This document shows, piece after piece, positions 8,682 to 16,843 of a stretch of DNA of 64,000 nucleotides. The DNA is taken from positions 1 to 64,000 of the forward strand of contig JALOAL010000009.1 in the NCBI GenBank assembly GCA_023228825.1. The letters run 5' to 3'. The notes below the pieces were generated by a model. The model was not told where the DNA came from, searched no databases, and saw nothing but the letters and a program-made list of their open reading frames with translations. Every line of letters starts with the position of its first letter. Within the stretch, counting starts at the first letter, position 1. The position numbers were made by a program, and so were the translations under genes. The DNA is from Dehalococcoidia bacterium. GTDB lineage: Bacteria; Chloroflexota; Dehalococcoidia; UBA2979.

Positions 8682-9455
8682 CTAGACGCCGAACCACTTC
8701 GCGAAGATCTCGTCGTAGCGGCCGCTGTCGCGCATCTCCGACAACTGTCCGTTGACCGCCTCGATGAGCGCGGTGTTGGCCGGGTCCACGGCGAAGCCGT
8801 ACTGCTCGCCCGTGGAGAACGTCTCCGTCACGACAAAGGCCTCGTCCTGGGTGGAGCGGAAGCCGTTGACCGGCAGGTCCTGCAGGATGGCGTCCACGTC
8901 CGTGGACTCCAGGGCCAGGAACATCGCGGCCGGCTCATCGAAGGAGATGAGCGTGGAGCCCTCGGGACGGTTGTCCTGCGCGTACTGCTCGCCCGTGGTG
9001 CCGGTCTGGACGCCGATGTTGCGGCCGGTCAGGGACTCCAGCGTGGCGTACGTGTCCGCCTCCGCGGCGCGTACCAGGAGCGACTGGTCCGCGTCGAAGT
9101 ACGGGTCACTGAACAGCGCCGAGGCTGCCCGCTCCTCCGTGATGGTCATGGCGGAGCCGACGATGTCGCACTCGCCCGCCGCCGGGAGCAGCCAGATGCC
9201 GTCGAACGGGACAACCTTCACGTCCAGTTCAAGGTCAAGGCCGGAGGCCACCTCGCGCAGGATGTCCATGTCGAAGCCGGTCCACGCGCCGGCCGCGTCC
9301 TGGAACTCGAACGGCTCGTAGGGCGCGTCCGTGCAGACGGTCAGGTTGCCGCCGGAGACCAGCGAGTAATCGCCCTCGCCATCTCCGGTGCAGGCGACGG
9401 CGATCATTGCGAGTGCGATGGCGAGTGGCGCGAGCCATTTTATTCGAGTGTCCAC
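8682..9455 (-). CDS. Amino acid-binding lipoprotein of ABC transporter
   Basis: A 257-aa family 3 solute-binding protein. The N-terminus carries a lipobox (IAVAC, Cys about 22) for lipid anchoring. The mature start GGNLTVCTDAPYEPFEF and the GFDMDILREVA segment are typical of polar amino acid binding proteins. First gene of the operon, with a 64-nt gap to the permease. No attenuator or obvious operator is seen upstream. Confidence 0.92.
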   Translation of the reverse strand: MDTRIKWLAPLAIALAMIAVACTGDGEGDYSLVSGGNLTVCTDAPYEPFEFQDAAGAWTGFDMDILREVASGLDLELDVKVVPFDGIWLLPAAGECDIVGSAMTITEERAASALFSDPYFDADQSLLVRAAEADTYATLESLTGRNIGVQTGTTGEQYAQDNRPEGSTLISFDEPAAMFLALESTDVDAILQDLPVNGFRSTQDEAFVVTETFSTGEQYGFAVDPANTALIEAVNGQLSEMRDSGRYDEIFAKWFGV

Positions 9456-9578
9456 GAGCCCTCCGAAGACGGATGCAAGTCCCCCTGGAATGGCGCGAAT
9501 ACTAGGACTGTTGGAGGGCTCGGGTCTATGTCCGGCATCTGGAGCCCGGCGCCCGGCGCCGGGCCGGTCGCGGGGCCG

Positions 9579-10343
9579 CTACCCGAGGGCGCCGCGGCGC
9601 TCTGCTGCGGCCCGCAGGCGCGCCATGCGCGTGCGGTTGCCCTCCATCCGGGCGAGCACGGTCATGGCCTTGCGCGTGTCCGAGGCGATGCGGGCGGGCT
9701 CTGCGTGGCGGATGCGGAATTTGCTGAGCCAGTAGGTAAAGGCGCGCAACTCCGTCTGCGTGATCTGGTCGCCCAGCGGGATGCCCTCCTCCCCCTGGTA
9801 CAGCACCTTCAACTCCTCCAGCGTCTTGCCATACACGCGCTCGTAGGCCTCCACCTCCGCGCCGCGTGTGCCTAGGCGGGAGAGCGTCCCGTGCTTCTGC
9901 AGTTCCATCTCGGCGGAGAGAAGCAGGAGTTCCTCCACCACCACGCCGTACTGGAAGTTGAGGTGCGCCCGGTACTTGGCCGGCCCGATCGCAGCCTCGA
10001 ACTCCTCCTCGCCCTCCGGGCGGGGTGGGATGCCCTGGACCAGGAGCGCCTCCACCTCTTCGGCTGGCGCCAGGTCCTCCATGGCGGCCAGGAGGCGCTG
10101 CGCCAGCAGCAGCCAGTCGAACGCCTCGCCGGCGACCAGGTAGTGCAGGCGGACGCCGTCCACTTCCTCCGTGGGAGCGGTCCAGCGGGCGATCACGCGC
10201 AGGAGGGCGTCGTACCACGGCTCGCCGGCCTGCAGGGCGCGGCGCAGCGCCATCACACCCTGCAACGGTGCGAGCGGGCCCTCCTCCGGGACGGGAATGT
10301 CCTCCAGGCGGGCGATCTCGTCAGTGGGGGTCGACGGAGACAT
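9579..10343 (-). CDS. Conserved helical protein of unknown function
   Basis: A 254-aa acidic, mostly helical protein; I do not recognise a family. It has no signal peptide or membrane segment and no Cys cluster. A central stretch rich in Glu/Leu (GVVVEELLLLSAEMEL) and a basic C-terminal helix (about residues 215-250) are notable. ATG at 10343 is preferred over the adjacent GTG at 10346. It is divergent from the VOC-family gene. Composition is native to the region. Confidence 0.6.
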   Translation of the reverse strand: MSPSTPTDEIARLEDIPVPEEGPLAPLQGVMALRRALQAGEPWYDALLRVIARWTAPTEEVDGVRLHYLVAGEAFDWLLLAQRLLAAMEDLAPAEEVEALLVQGIPPRPEGEEEFEAAIGPAKYRAHLNFQYGVVVEELLLLSAEMELQKHGTLSRLGTRGAEVEAYERVYGKTLEELKVLYQGEEGIPLGDQITQTELRAFTYWLSKFRIRHAEPARIASDTRKAMTVLARMEGNRTRMARLRAAAERRGALG

Positions 10344-10526
10344 CACTCCAGTCTACCGGCCCATCCGTCGCGACCAACCCACCCCGAAGGCCCCCGGCCC
10401 GGCGTGCCAGGTACGCGACAAGGCCGCGCGTGCGCGAGTCCTGCGATACCCTCCCACCGAAGGCACAGATTGGCGCGATCCTCCCGCGACGGCGCAGGCG
10501 GGCCACTGACGCGAAGGGCGGAGCGC

Positions 10527-11084
10527 ATGCTCCAGGCACAGGGCATCGGCTATCCCGCGATCATCGTGCGGGACATGGAGGACTCCATCCGCTTCTACGA
10601 GCGGTTGGGCCTGAAGCCGCTGTACGTGGAACAGAATCGCGACGACCCGGAGTCGATCGTGGCCATGCTCTACTGTGGCGGGAACGATACGTTCCTGCAG
10701 TTGGTGGGCCCCGCGAAGCCCGGCAGCGTGAACATCGCACAGGCCTCGCCGGGCGTGGGGTCCATGCAGTACATCTCCTTCGTCGTCTCGCTCGCCCAGA
10801 TGCGGGAGATGTGGCACGAGATGTCCACCGCCGGCGTGCAGGGCTCCGAGGAGATCAAGCGCGGCTACGAGCGCCTGGTCTTCCTGGAGGACCCGAACGG
10901 CGTGCTCATCACCCTGACGGCCTGGGGCGAGGAACCGCCCGCCGGGATGCCTCGGGCGCTGGTGCTGCAACGCGCGGCCATGCTCCGCGACCAGGCCGGC
11001 GACGGCTTCATTGAGGACGGGCACGTGGCCCAGGCGATCAAGGACGTCGAAGCAGCGTTCCGCGCGGAGGGGGGCGGCCGGTGA
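10527..11084 (+). CDS. VOC (glyoxalase/dioxygenase) superfamily protein
   Basis: A 185-aa protein. Residues about 5-135 form a vicinal oxygen chelate module: GYPAIIVRDMEDSIRFYERLGL opens the first beta-alpha-beta unit and FLEDPNGVLI gives the second. Members bind a divalent metal and act as glyoxalases, epimerases or dioxygenases. The 50-residue helical C-terminal extension is not part of the fold. Stop and next start overlap as GTGA, linking it to the nitroreductase. Substrate unknown. Confidence 0.8.
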   Translation: MLQAQGIGYPAIIVRDMEDSIRFYERLGLKPLYVEQNRDDPESIVAMLYCGGNDTFLQLVGPAKPGSVNIAQASPGVGSMQYISFVVSLAQMREMWHEMSTAGVQGSEEIKRGYERLVFLEDPNGVLITLTAWGEEPPAGMPRALVLQRAAMLRDQAGDGFIEDGHVAQAIKDVEAAFRAEGGGR

Positions 11085-11665
11085 CGGACGCGTCCGCGCC
11101 CATGTCCGCCTGGGACGCCCTCCGCGCCCGGCGCTCCGCCAAGACCTTCGCGGACCGCATACCGCCGCGCGAGGTGCTGGAGCGCCTGATCGAGGCGGCC
11201 ACGTGGGCGCCGAACCATCGCCTGACGGAGCCGTGGCGCTTCGTGGTGCTGGCCGGGGACGAGCGCGCCCGCTTCGGTGCGCACCTGGCAGCGGCGATGG
11301 CGGAGGCGGGGGAGCCGGCGAAGGCGGTGGAGAAGACGCGCGCCAAGCCGCTGCGCTCGCCCGTCCTCGTGGTGATCGCGCAACGAGGCCCCGCCGCCAA
11401 CGCGGAGGTGGAGCGCGAGGACTACGCGGCGGTGGCCACGGCCACCCAGAACCTGCTCATCGCCGCCACGGCGGAGGGACTGGCCACCAAGTGGAGCACG
11501 GGCGGGATGGCGGAGATGCCAGAGGCGCGCGCGTTCCTGGGGCTGGGCGGACATGACCGCATCGTGGCGTACGTCTACCTTGGCTACCCTGCCGGAGACG
11601 CCTCGTCCTGGCCGGAAGCGCCCCCCACCCGCAAGCCGCCGGAGGTGGACTGGCGAGGGCTGTAG
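11081..11665 (+). CDS. Nitroreductase family protein
   Basis: A 194-aa FMN-dependent nitroreductase. It has the RRSAKTF opening, TWAPNHRLTEPWRFVVL FMN-contact region and the C-terminal GYPAGD motif near residue 171. It resembles YdjA-type members, which reduce nitro groups or enones using NAD(P)H. GTG start overlaps the VOC gene stop, so the pair is probably one transcript and perhaps one detoxification step, an inference from linkage only. Confidence 0.88.
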   Translation: MTDASAPMSAWDALRARRSAKTFADRIPPREVLERLIEAATWAPNHRLTEPWRFVVLAGDERARFGAHLAAAMAEAGEPAKAVEKTRAKPLRSPVLVVIAQRGPAANAEVEREDYAAVATATQNLLIAATAEGLATKWSTGGMAEMPEARAFLGLGGHDRIVAYVYLGYPAGDASSWPEAPPTRKPPEVDWRGL

Positions 11666-11785
11666 TCCCTGTAGCACGGCACGCAGGAACCCGCTGGGCC
11701 CTCCGTCCGCTACACCTCGGGACTGCCGTTGGGAGCGCTCCACGTCATGAGGGGGCATGATGTGTTCGGGCCAGGGAGGATGTTC

Positions 11786-12262
11786 ATGTATCGCAACGCA
11801 CTCATCGCCACGGACGGATCGGATACGGCGGCCGCCGTGTACCAGCACGTCCGGCACATCGTGGACCCCGAGGGCACGGTGACGATTGTCGAGGTGGTGG
11901 ATGACGTGGCGCACGTCTTCGCGCGCGCCACGCCCGCCGGCTACTCGCTGGGAGCGGGGCTGCTGGAGCCGAGCCTGGCCGAGCGCATCGTGACCTCACA
12001 GCGCGCCGCGGCCGAGCGCCACCTGGCGGAGGCACGGGCCGTCCTGGAGCAGGACGGGCTGCGCAACATCGTGACCAAGGTGCTGGACGGCCGCCCGGGC
12101 GAGGCGATCGTGCGCGAGGTGACCGAGAGCGGTTGCGACGTGGTGCTCATGGGCACGCACGGACGCTCCGGCCTGCGCCGGACGGTGCTCGGTTCCGTGG
12201 CGGACCACGTGCTGCGCCACCTGGACGGCATCCCCGTGCTCCTGCTCCACGGGAACGAGTAG
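11786..12262 (+). CDS. Universal stress protein, UspA family
   Basis: A 158-aa single Usp domain. It starts MYRNALIATDGSD and ends with the ATP-binding G-2x-G-9x-G-S type motif seen as MGTHGRSGLRRTVLGSV, so it is predicted to bind ATP. Start at 11786 is chosen because AGGAGG lies 6-7 nt upstream; the ATG at 11780 is too close to it. Monocistronic. Confidence 0.9.
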   Translation: MYRNALIATDGSDTAAAVYQHVRHIVDPEGTVTIVEVVDDVAHVFARATPAGYSLGAGLLEPSLAERIVTSQRAAAERHLAEARAVLEQDGLRNIVTKVLDGRPGEAIVREVTESGCDVVLMGTHGRSGLRRTVLGSVADHVLRHLDGIPVLLLHGNE

Positions 12263-12354
12263 GCGGGCCTCGCGCGGGGCGCCACTCGGCCTGCCTCAGT
12301 CAGATGCCGGCGGGTACCCTCCGATCACGTGCGCGCTGGTGCTCGGAGGGACTC

Positions 12355-12912
12355 GTGGGGAACCTGATCTACACCGCGATGACGTCGCTGGACGGCTACA
12401 TCGAGGACGAGGCGGGCAACTTCGACTGGTCCGTCCCGACCCCGGAGGTCCACGCCTTCATCAATGACCTGGAACGTACCGCCGGCACACACCTCTACGG
12501 CCGCCGGCTGTACGAGGTGATGCGCGTCTGGGGTACCGAGGACTTCAGCGCCGAGCCCCCGGAGATGCAGGACTACGCCGCCATCTGGCAGGCCGCCGAG
12601 AAGGTCGTCTACTCCACCACGCTCGAGTCGCCCTCCACGCCCCGCACGCGCATCGAGCGCACGTTCGACGCGGAGGCGGTGCGGGCGCTGAAGGCGTCCG
12701 TGGACCACGACCTGGCGATCGGCGGCGCAGCGCTGGCCACCCGCGCGCTCGAGGCGGGGCTGGTGGACGAGGTGCGCCTCTTCATCGCGCCGGTGCTGGT
12801 GGGGGGCGGCAAGCCATGGCTGGCGAGCGCCCTCCAGGCGCGCCTGCACCTGCTGGAGGAGTACCCGTTCCCGGGCGGGATGGTCTATCTCCGCTACCGG
12901 ACGGCGGCGTGA
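12355..12912 (+). CDS. Dihydrofolate reductase-like (RibD C-terminal) protein
   Basis: A 185-aa protein of the DHFR/RibD C-terminal domain superfamily (YwjB/YyaP type). It shows the TAMTSLDGYIEDEAGNFDW opening, the GTHLYGRRLYEVM motif and a late GGGKPWL loop, consistent with NAD(P)H binding. Not a canonical FolA. GTG at 12355 follows GGAGGG by 4 nt and matches the family N-terminus; the frame is open further upstream. Confidence 0.85.
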   Translation: MGNLIYTAMTSLDGYIEDEAGNFDWSVPTPEVHAFINDLERTAGTHLYGRRLYEVMRVWGTEDFSAEPPEMQDYAAIWQAAEKVVYSTTLESPSTPRTRIERTFDAEAVRALKASVDHDLAIGGAALATRALEAGLVDEVRLFIAPVLVGGGKPWLASALQARLHLLEEYPFPGGMVYLRYRTAA

Positions 12913-12925
12913 CCGCTGGTCCCCG

Positions 12926-12974
12926 CTGAGGCTCGCTCGCCGGGCTGAGGCGCGTTCGCCGGGCTGAGGCGGGC
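12926..12974. repeat. 19-bp tandem repeat, about 2.5 copies
   Basis: CTGAGGCKCGYTCGCCGGG occurs at 12926-12944 and 12945-12963, with a partial third copy. It fills the gap between convergent genes. Confidence 0.7.
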
Positions 12975-12975
12975 G

Positions 12976-13449
12976 CTACGGGCCCGCGGTCGCCTGGATC
13001 TGCGCGATGTGCTCGTCCATGTGCTCCGTGTGCAGCCGCACCTGCTCCCGCAGCGACCGACGCCCGGCGGGCAACAGGCCGGCCCGGCCCCAGGAGGCGT
13101 CCGGGAGGTGCGAGAGGAAGGCCACGGTCTGACCGATCTCGCGCTCGATCATGTCGGCCAGGCGCTGTGGGTCCGTGGGGTAGGCCTCGGCTTCCGCTTC
13201 CTCGAAGGGGCGGCGGATGGGGTCGGTCATGGTGCCCATCTGGTGGATGAAGACGCCGTTGCGTGCGGCGTAGAGCAGCATGTGCTGCATGATGCGGACG
13301 GCGGACCAGCCCTCCTGCGCCTGCCGAGGCAGGTCGCCGGCGCTGCGTCCGGCGAGCGCGTCGCGCAGACGCTCCGGCACCGTGGCCAGCGCTTCCACCA
13401 GGTGCGCGTACTTTTCCGGCGCCCCGGTCACGAAGTCAATACGGCTCAT
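12976..13449 (-). CDS. DinB-like (DinB/YfiT fold) protein
   Basis: A 157-aa four-helix-bundle protein of the DinB_2 type. It has EGWSAVRIMQHM near residue 48 and a C-terminal HTEHMDEHIAQI, which together supply the His triad that binds a metal in this fold. Members include thiol transferases and DNA-damage-induced proteins of unknown role. Its ATG overlaps the ridA-like stop (ATGA), so it is the last gene of the parAB-containing string. Confidence 0.8.
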   Translation of the reverse strand: MSRIDFVTGAPEKYAHLVEALATVPERLRDALAGRSAGDLPRQAQEGWSAVRIMQHMLLYAARNGVFIHQMGTMTDPIRRPFEEAEAEAYPTDPQRLADMIEREIGQTVAFLSHLPDASWGRAGLLPAGRRSLREQVRLHTEHMDEHIAQIQATAGP

Positions 13450-13907
13450 GACTGGACCTCCAGCATCACTTCGACCTCCACGGGCGAGTCCATCGGCAGC
13501 GCGGCCACGCCGAAGGCGCAGCGTGCGCCAACGCCGTGCTCTTCGCCCAGGACGTCACGGAACAGTTCGCTCGCGCCGTTGACCACGGCGGGGTGTTGCA
13601 GGAAGTCCGGGGTGCTGGCCACGTAGCCAATGGTGCGCAGGACGCGCACGCCGTCCAGCGCGCCGAGCAGGCTGTGCGCCGCCGCGAGCGCGTTCACCGC
13701 GCACGCGCGGGCCGCCTCCTGGCCCTGCTCCACCGAGACCGCGTCGCCGAGTTTGCCCGGGTACAGCAGGGCGCCGTCCTTGATGGCGACCTGGCCCGAG
13801 ACGATCACCAGGTTCCCGGAACGCACGGCCGGGCGGTAGACCGCCAGCGGCGGCGTCACCGAGGGCAGTTCGATGCCCAGTGCTTGCAGACGGTCCGCCA
13901 CGGACAT
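13446..13907 (-). CDS. RidA/YjgF family deaminase
   Basis: A 153-aa RidA-superfamily protein of the YjgF-YER057c-like (longer, YabJ-divergent) branch. Visible are GNLVIVSGQVAIKDG, the RACAVNALAAAHSLLG helix and the C-terminal GVGARCAFGVAALPMDSPVEVE region carrying the Arg that binds carboxylate in RidA. Such proteins hydrolyse enamine/imine intermediates. ATG at 13907 touches the parB stop (TGATG); a GTG at 13910 is an alternative. Confidence 0.85.
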   Translation of the reverse strand: MSVADRLQALGIELPSVTPPLAVYRPAVRSGNLVIVSGQVAIKDGALLYPGKLGDAVSVEQGQEAARACAVNALAAAHSLLGALDGVRVLRTIGYVASTPDFLQHPAVVNGASELFRDVLGEEHGVGARCAFGVAALPMDSPVEVEVMLEVQS

Positions 13908-14881
13908 CACAGCGCCTCCGGTCCCAGGATCCGTTCCAGGATCCCCGTCAGGTCGTCGTCGTTGTAGAAGTGGATGGTCAGCGTGCCCTTACCCTTCGTG
14001 CCGCGTCGCAACGCCACGCGTGTGCCCAGCGACCGCTGGAGGGCTTCCTGGAAGCCCGTGGTCACCGCCTCGGCGCCGCGGTCCGGGAGTTTCGCCTTGC
14101 GCGCACGGGCAGGCGCCCCCGTCCACTCGCGTACGATGCGCTCGGTGTCACGGACGTTCAAGCCGTCCTTGATGATGCGTTCCATCAACTGCGCCTGGCG
14201 CGCCTCGTCCGGCAGGCCCAGCAGCGCGCGTCCGTGGCCCTCTGAGATCTGGCCGGCGGAGATGGCGGCGCGCACGTCCACGGGCAGATCCAGCAAGCGC
14301 ATGGTGTTGGCCACGGCCGTCCGCGACTTGCCCACGCGCTCTGCCACCTGCGCCTGCGTTAGGCCAAACTCCTCCCGCAGGCGCTCGAAGGCCACGGCCT
14401 CCTCCAGCGGGTTGAGGTCCGCCCGCTGCAGGTTCTCCACGATCGCGATCTCCAGGAGTTCCTGGGGCGTGGTCTGACGAATGGTGACCGGCACCGTCTG
14501 GAGACCGGCTTGCCGGGCGGCGCGCAGGCGGCGTTCACCCGCGATCAACTGGTAGACGGTCTGCCCGTCCTGGCCCTTCTCCTCCGTCACCAGCAGCGGC
14601 TGGATGATGCCGTACATCAGGATGGAGTCCGCCAGTTCCCGCAACTGGTCCTCGTCCATCACCGTGCGGGGCTGCTGCGGGTTGGGGACCACGTCCCGGA
14701 TGGGCACCTCCGTCACGGGGATGCGCTCGTCCCGCGCACCCTCGCTGCCCTCGGGGCCAGACGTGGAGCCAGGTGTGGAGCCAGGTGTGGAGCCAGGCGT
14801 GGACGTGTACGGGGATGCGGCGGGGCCCTGCGGGATCAGCGCCGAGAGGCCGCGCCCCAGTCCGCCTTTCTTGGACGCCAT
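13907..14881 (-). CDS. parB: Chromosome partitioning protein ParB
   Basis: A 324-aa ParB/Spo0J CTPase-type DNA-binding protein. The N-terminal GLGRGLSALIP motif stimulates ParA; then the ParB/Srx domain with GERRLRAARQAG, a helix-turn-helix (LTQAQVAERVGKSRTAVANTMRL, about 180-202) that reads parS, and a C-terminal dimerisation region ending in the DDLTGILERIL helix. A Pro-Gly-Ser-Thr repeat lies at about residues 27-41. Its three predicted parS sites are 5 kb away. It abuts parA with no spacer. Confidence 0.96.
   Translation of the reverse strand: MASKKGGLGRGLSALIPQGPAASPYTSTPGSTPGSTPGSTSGPEGSEGARDERIPVTEVPIRDVVPNPQQPRTVMDEDQLRELADSILMYGIIQPLLVTEEKGQDGQTVYQLIAGERRLRAARQAGLQTVPVTIRQTTPQELLEIAIVENLQRADLNPLEEAVAFERLREEFGLTQAQVAERVGKSRTAVANTMRLLDLPVDVRAAISAGQISEGHGRALLGLPDEARQAQLMERIIKDGLNVRDTERIVREWTGAPARARKAKLPDRGAEAVTTGFQEALQRSLGTRVALRRGTKGKGTLTIHFYNDDDLTGILERILGPEAL
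14763..14802 (-). repeat. 12-bp coding tandem repeat in parB
   Basis: Three 12-bp copies plus a partial one (GTGGAGCCAGGY) encode repeated PGST in the linker after the ParA-interacting tip. Copy number may vary between strains. Confidence 0.75.
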
Positions 14882-15817
14882 CTACGCGTCTCCTTCGTTC
14901 CGGTAGCCGCGTGCGGGCGGCAGCGTGGGGGTTGGTCGGGGCGTGGCGCCCGGCGGCGTCGAATGGTGTGAGGCGGGCACGGGCGGAGGCGTCGAGGCGG
15001 CTCCCGGGTTCGGGCTCGGCCTGGGCGGCTCCAGCGGTTGCACCGGCGGCAGGCGGTCTCCCATCAGGCGGATCAGTTCGTCCGCCAGCGCGTCGTAGGC
15101 GCGGGCCCCGGCGGAGAGCGGGTCGTACTGGCGGATCGGCTCGCCGTGGGAGGGCGCCTCGGCCAGGCGGATGGAACGAGGGATGACGGCCTCGAACGTG
15201 GCCGGGAAGTGCGAGCGCACCTCGTTTTCCACGTCACGCGAGAGGTTGGTGCGCGCGTCGTACATCGTGAGGAGGACGCCGCGGATGAGCAGGCGGGGGT
15301 TCAGGTTGCGCTTCACCAGTTCGATGGTGTGCGCCAGGTGGCCCAGGCCCTCCAGGGCGAAGTATTCCGTCTGCACGGGGATCACCACCTCGTCCGCCGC
15401 AGCCAGCGCGTTCACGGTCAGCAGGCCGAGCGAGGGCGGGCAGTCGATGAAGATGAGGTCGAACGCGTCGCGTAGCGGATCCACCGCACGCTTCATGCGG
15501 AACTCGCGCGCCATCATGGAGACCAGTTCCACCTCCGCGCCGGCGAGCGCCGGGCTGGTGGGGATGACGGACAGGTTCGGCGTCTCGCTCTGCACCGCCG
15601 ACTCGATCAGGGGGTGCTCCTCGACGAGCGCGGTGTAGAGGCCGCCGCCGTCCTCCGGTCGCCCGACGCCGAGCGCGCTGCTGGCGTTGGCCTGCGGGTC
15701 GGCGTCGATGACGAGCACGCGCAGGCCCCTCGCGGCCAGGGCGGCGGCGAGTGAGACGGTGGACGTGGTCTTGCCGACCCCGCCCTTCTGGTTGGCCAGG
15801 GCGATCACGACGCTCAA
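14882..15817 (-). CDS. parA: Chromosome partitioning ATPase ParA (Soj)
   Basis: A 311-aa ParA. It has the deviant Walker A KGGVGKTTSTVSLA, the DADPQANASSALG switch region and FIDCPPSLG Walker B, and lacks an N-terminal HTH, so it is chromosomal (Soj) type. The last 55 residues form a Pro-rich tail uncommon in Soj. It binds DNA nonspecifically as an ATP dimer and moves ParB-parS complexes. ATG overlaps the pfkB-family stop (ATGA) and the stop abuts parB. Confidence 0.96.
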   Translation of the reverse strand: MSVVIALANQKGGVGKTTSTVSLAAALAARGLRVLVIDADPQANASSALGVGRPEDGGGLYTALVEEHPLIESAVQSETPNLSVIPTSPALAGAEVELVSMMAREFRMKRAVDPLRDAFDLIFIDCPPSLGLLTVNALAAADEVVIPVQTEYFALEGLGHLAHTIELVKRNLNPRLLIRGVLLTMYDARTNLSRDVENEVRSHFPATFEAVIPRSIRLAEAPSHGEPIRQYDPLSAGARAYDALADELIRLMGDRLPPVQPLEPPRPSPNPGAASTPPPVPASHHSTPPGATPRPTPTLPPARGYRNEGDA

Positions 15818-16722
15818 GAGGGACGGCCCCGATCGGGTGGTGAGGAGAGACGCGCTTCCATGGCCGAGCGGAGTGGGAGGGGCGCCGGCCCGACGACCTG
15901 CACGGCTGCGGCAGCGTATGCCGCAGCCAGCCGTCCGGCGAACAACTCCCCCGCTCGCACGCCGAGTATAAAGGCGCTCGCGAACACGTCACCCGCGCCC
16001 GTGGTATCTGCCACCGCCGCCGGCTCCAGTGGCACCGCCGCCACCGTTCGAGCCCCCGTACGGTCCAGCACCGTGGCGCCGCGCGCGCCGTCCGTGACCA
16101 CCACGCGGGCGCATCGGGCCGCCAGGTGCTCCAGCGCACCGACCGGCCACAATTCCACCTCCTCGCGAGAGAGGAACACGGAGACGTTGGGACGGAGGGC
16201 GTCCAACAGCACCGAGGACGGCTGAGCGCGGTGCATCACGGTCTGCTCGCCGTCCGGCGCCACCGCGCGCTGGAGGCCCTGCGCCAGCAAGGCCACCTCG
16301 GACGTCGGGTGCTCGTCGATGAAGTCGAGCACGTCCACGTCCTCCGGCATCAGCGGCGCGAGGATGAGCGTGGCCGGCTCCGGCCAGTCGGGCGGCGCGT
16401 CGCCCGTCCGGAGTGTGCGCCCGCAGGCCTGCTCCAGCCGCAGTACGCGCCGGTCCTTGCCACCGAGGTCTCTCGAGGCGTGCCGGTAGGTCAGGGTGTC
16501 CGCGTCCACCCGTCGCACCTCGTGCCCGGCGAGCGCGGACAGGTCCGCATCCTTGCCGCCCAGCACGAGTAGCCGCGCCTCGAGGTCGAGCGCGTCGCAC
16601 AATCGTGCGACGTAGGAGACGGCCCCGCCCGCCACGCGACGGTCGTCGAACACGTCCCAGGTGACGGGGCCCACGACCAGGACGGGCTGGGCGGCAGCGA
16701 AGGGCGCGGCGGGGTGGGTCAT
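15814..16722 (-). CDS. PfkB-family carbohydrate/nucleoside kinase
   Basis: A 302-aa ribokinase-like protein. The ATP/active-site motif DTTGAGDVFASAFI appears near residue 227, and VGPVTWDVFDDRRVAGGAVSY near the N-terminus gives a shortened lid/substrate region. Start at 16722 is preferred over the frame-open upstream codons because VVGPVTWD should lie near the N-terminus. It leads the pfkB-parA-parB-ridA-dinB string. The substrate is unknown; the early GG-x(5)-A motif suggests a sugar or nucleoside. Confidence 0.85.
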   Translation of the reverse strand: MTHPAAPFAAAQPVLVVGPVTWDVFDDRRVAGGAVSYVARLCDALDLEARLLVLGGKDADLSALAGHEVRRVDADTLTYRHASRDLGGKDRRVLRLEQACGRTLRTGDAPPDWPEPATLILAPLMPEDVDVLDFIDEHPTSEVALLAQGLQRAVAPDGEQTVMHRAQPSSVLLDALRPNVSVFLSREEVELWPVGALEHLAARCARVVVTDGARGATVLDRTGARTVAAVPLEPAAVADTTGAGDVFASAFILGVRAGELFAGRLAAAYAAAAVQVVGPAPLPLRSAMEARLSSPPDRGRPS

Positions 16723-16789
16723 CGCGGGCAAGGGGCCAAGTGCAACCACCTCCAGCGTGGGAGGGCCTGCCGGGGAGTCCGAGAGCCGA

Positions 16790-16826
16790 GGGTGCCCGGG
16801 AAAGCCTGAGCCGTCCTCGGGCACCC
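16790..16826 (-). terminator. 9-bp hairpin between jag and pfkB-family gene
   Basis: GGGTGCCCG pairs with CGGGCACCC around a 19-nt loop just downstream of the jag stop. There is no T-run, so it is only a weak terminator candidate. Confidence 0.3.
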
Positions 16827-16843
16827 CCGGTCGTCCTCGTGGG

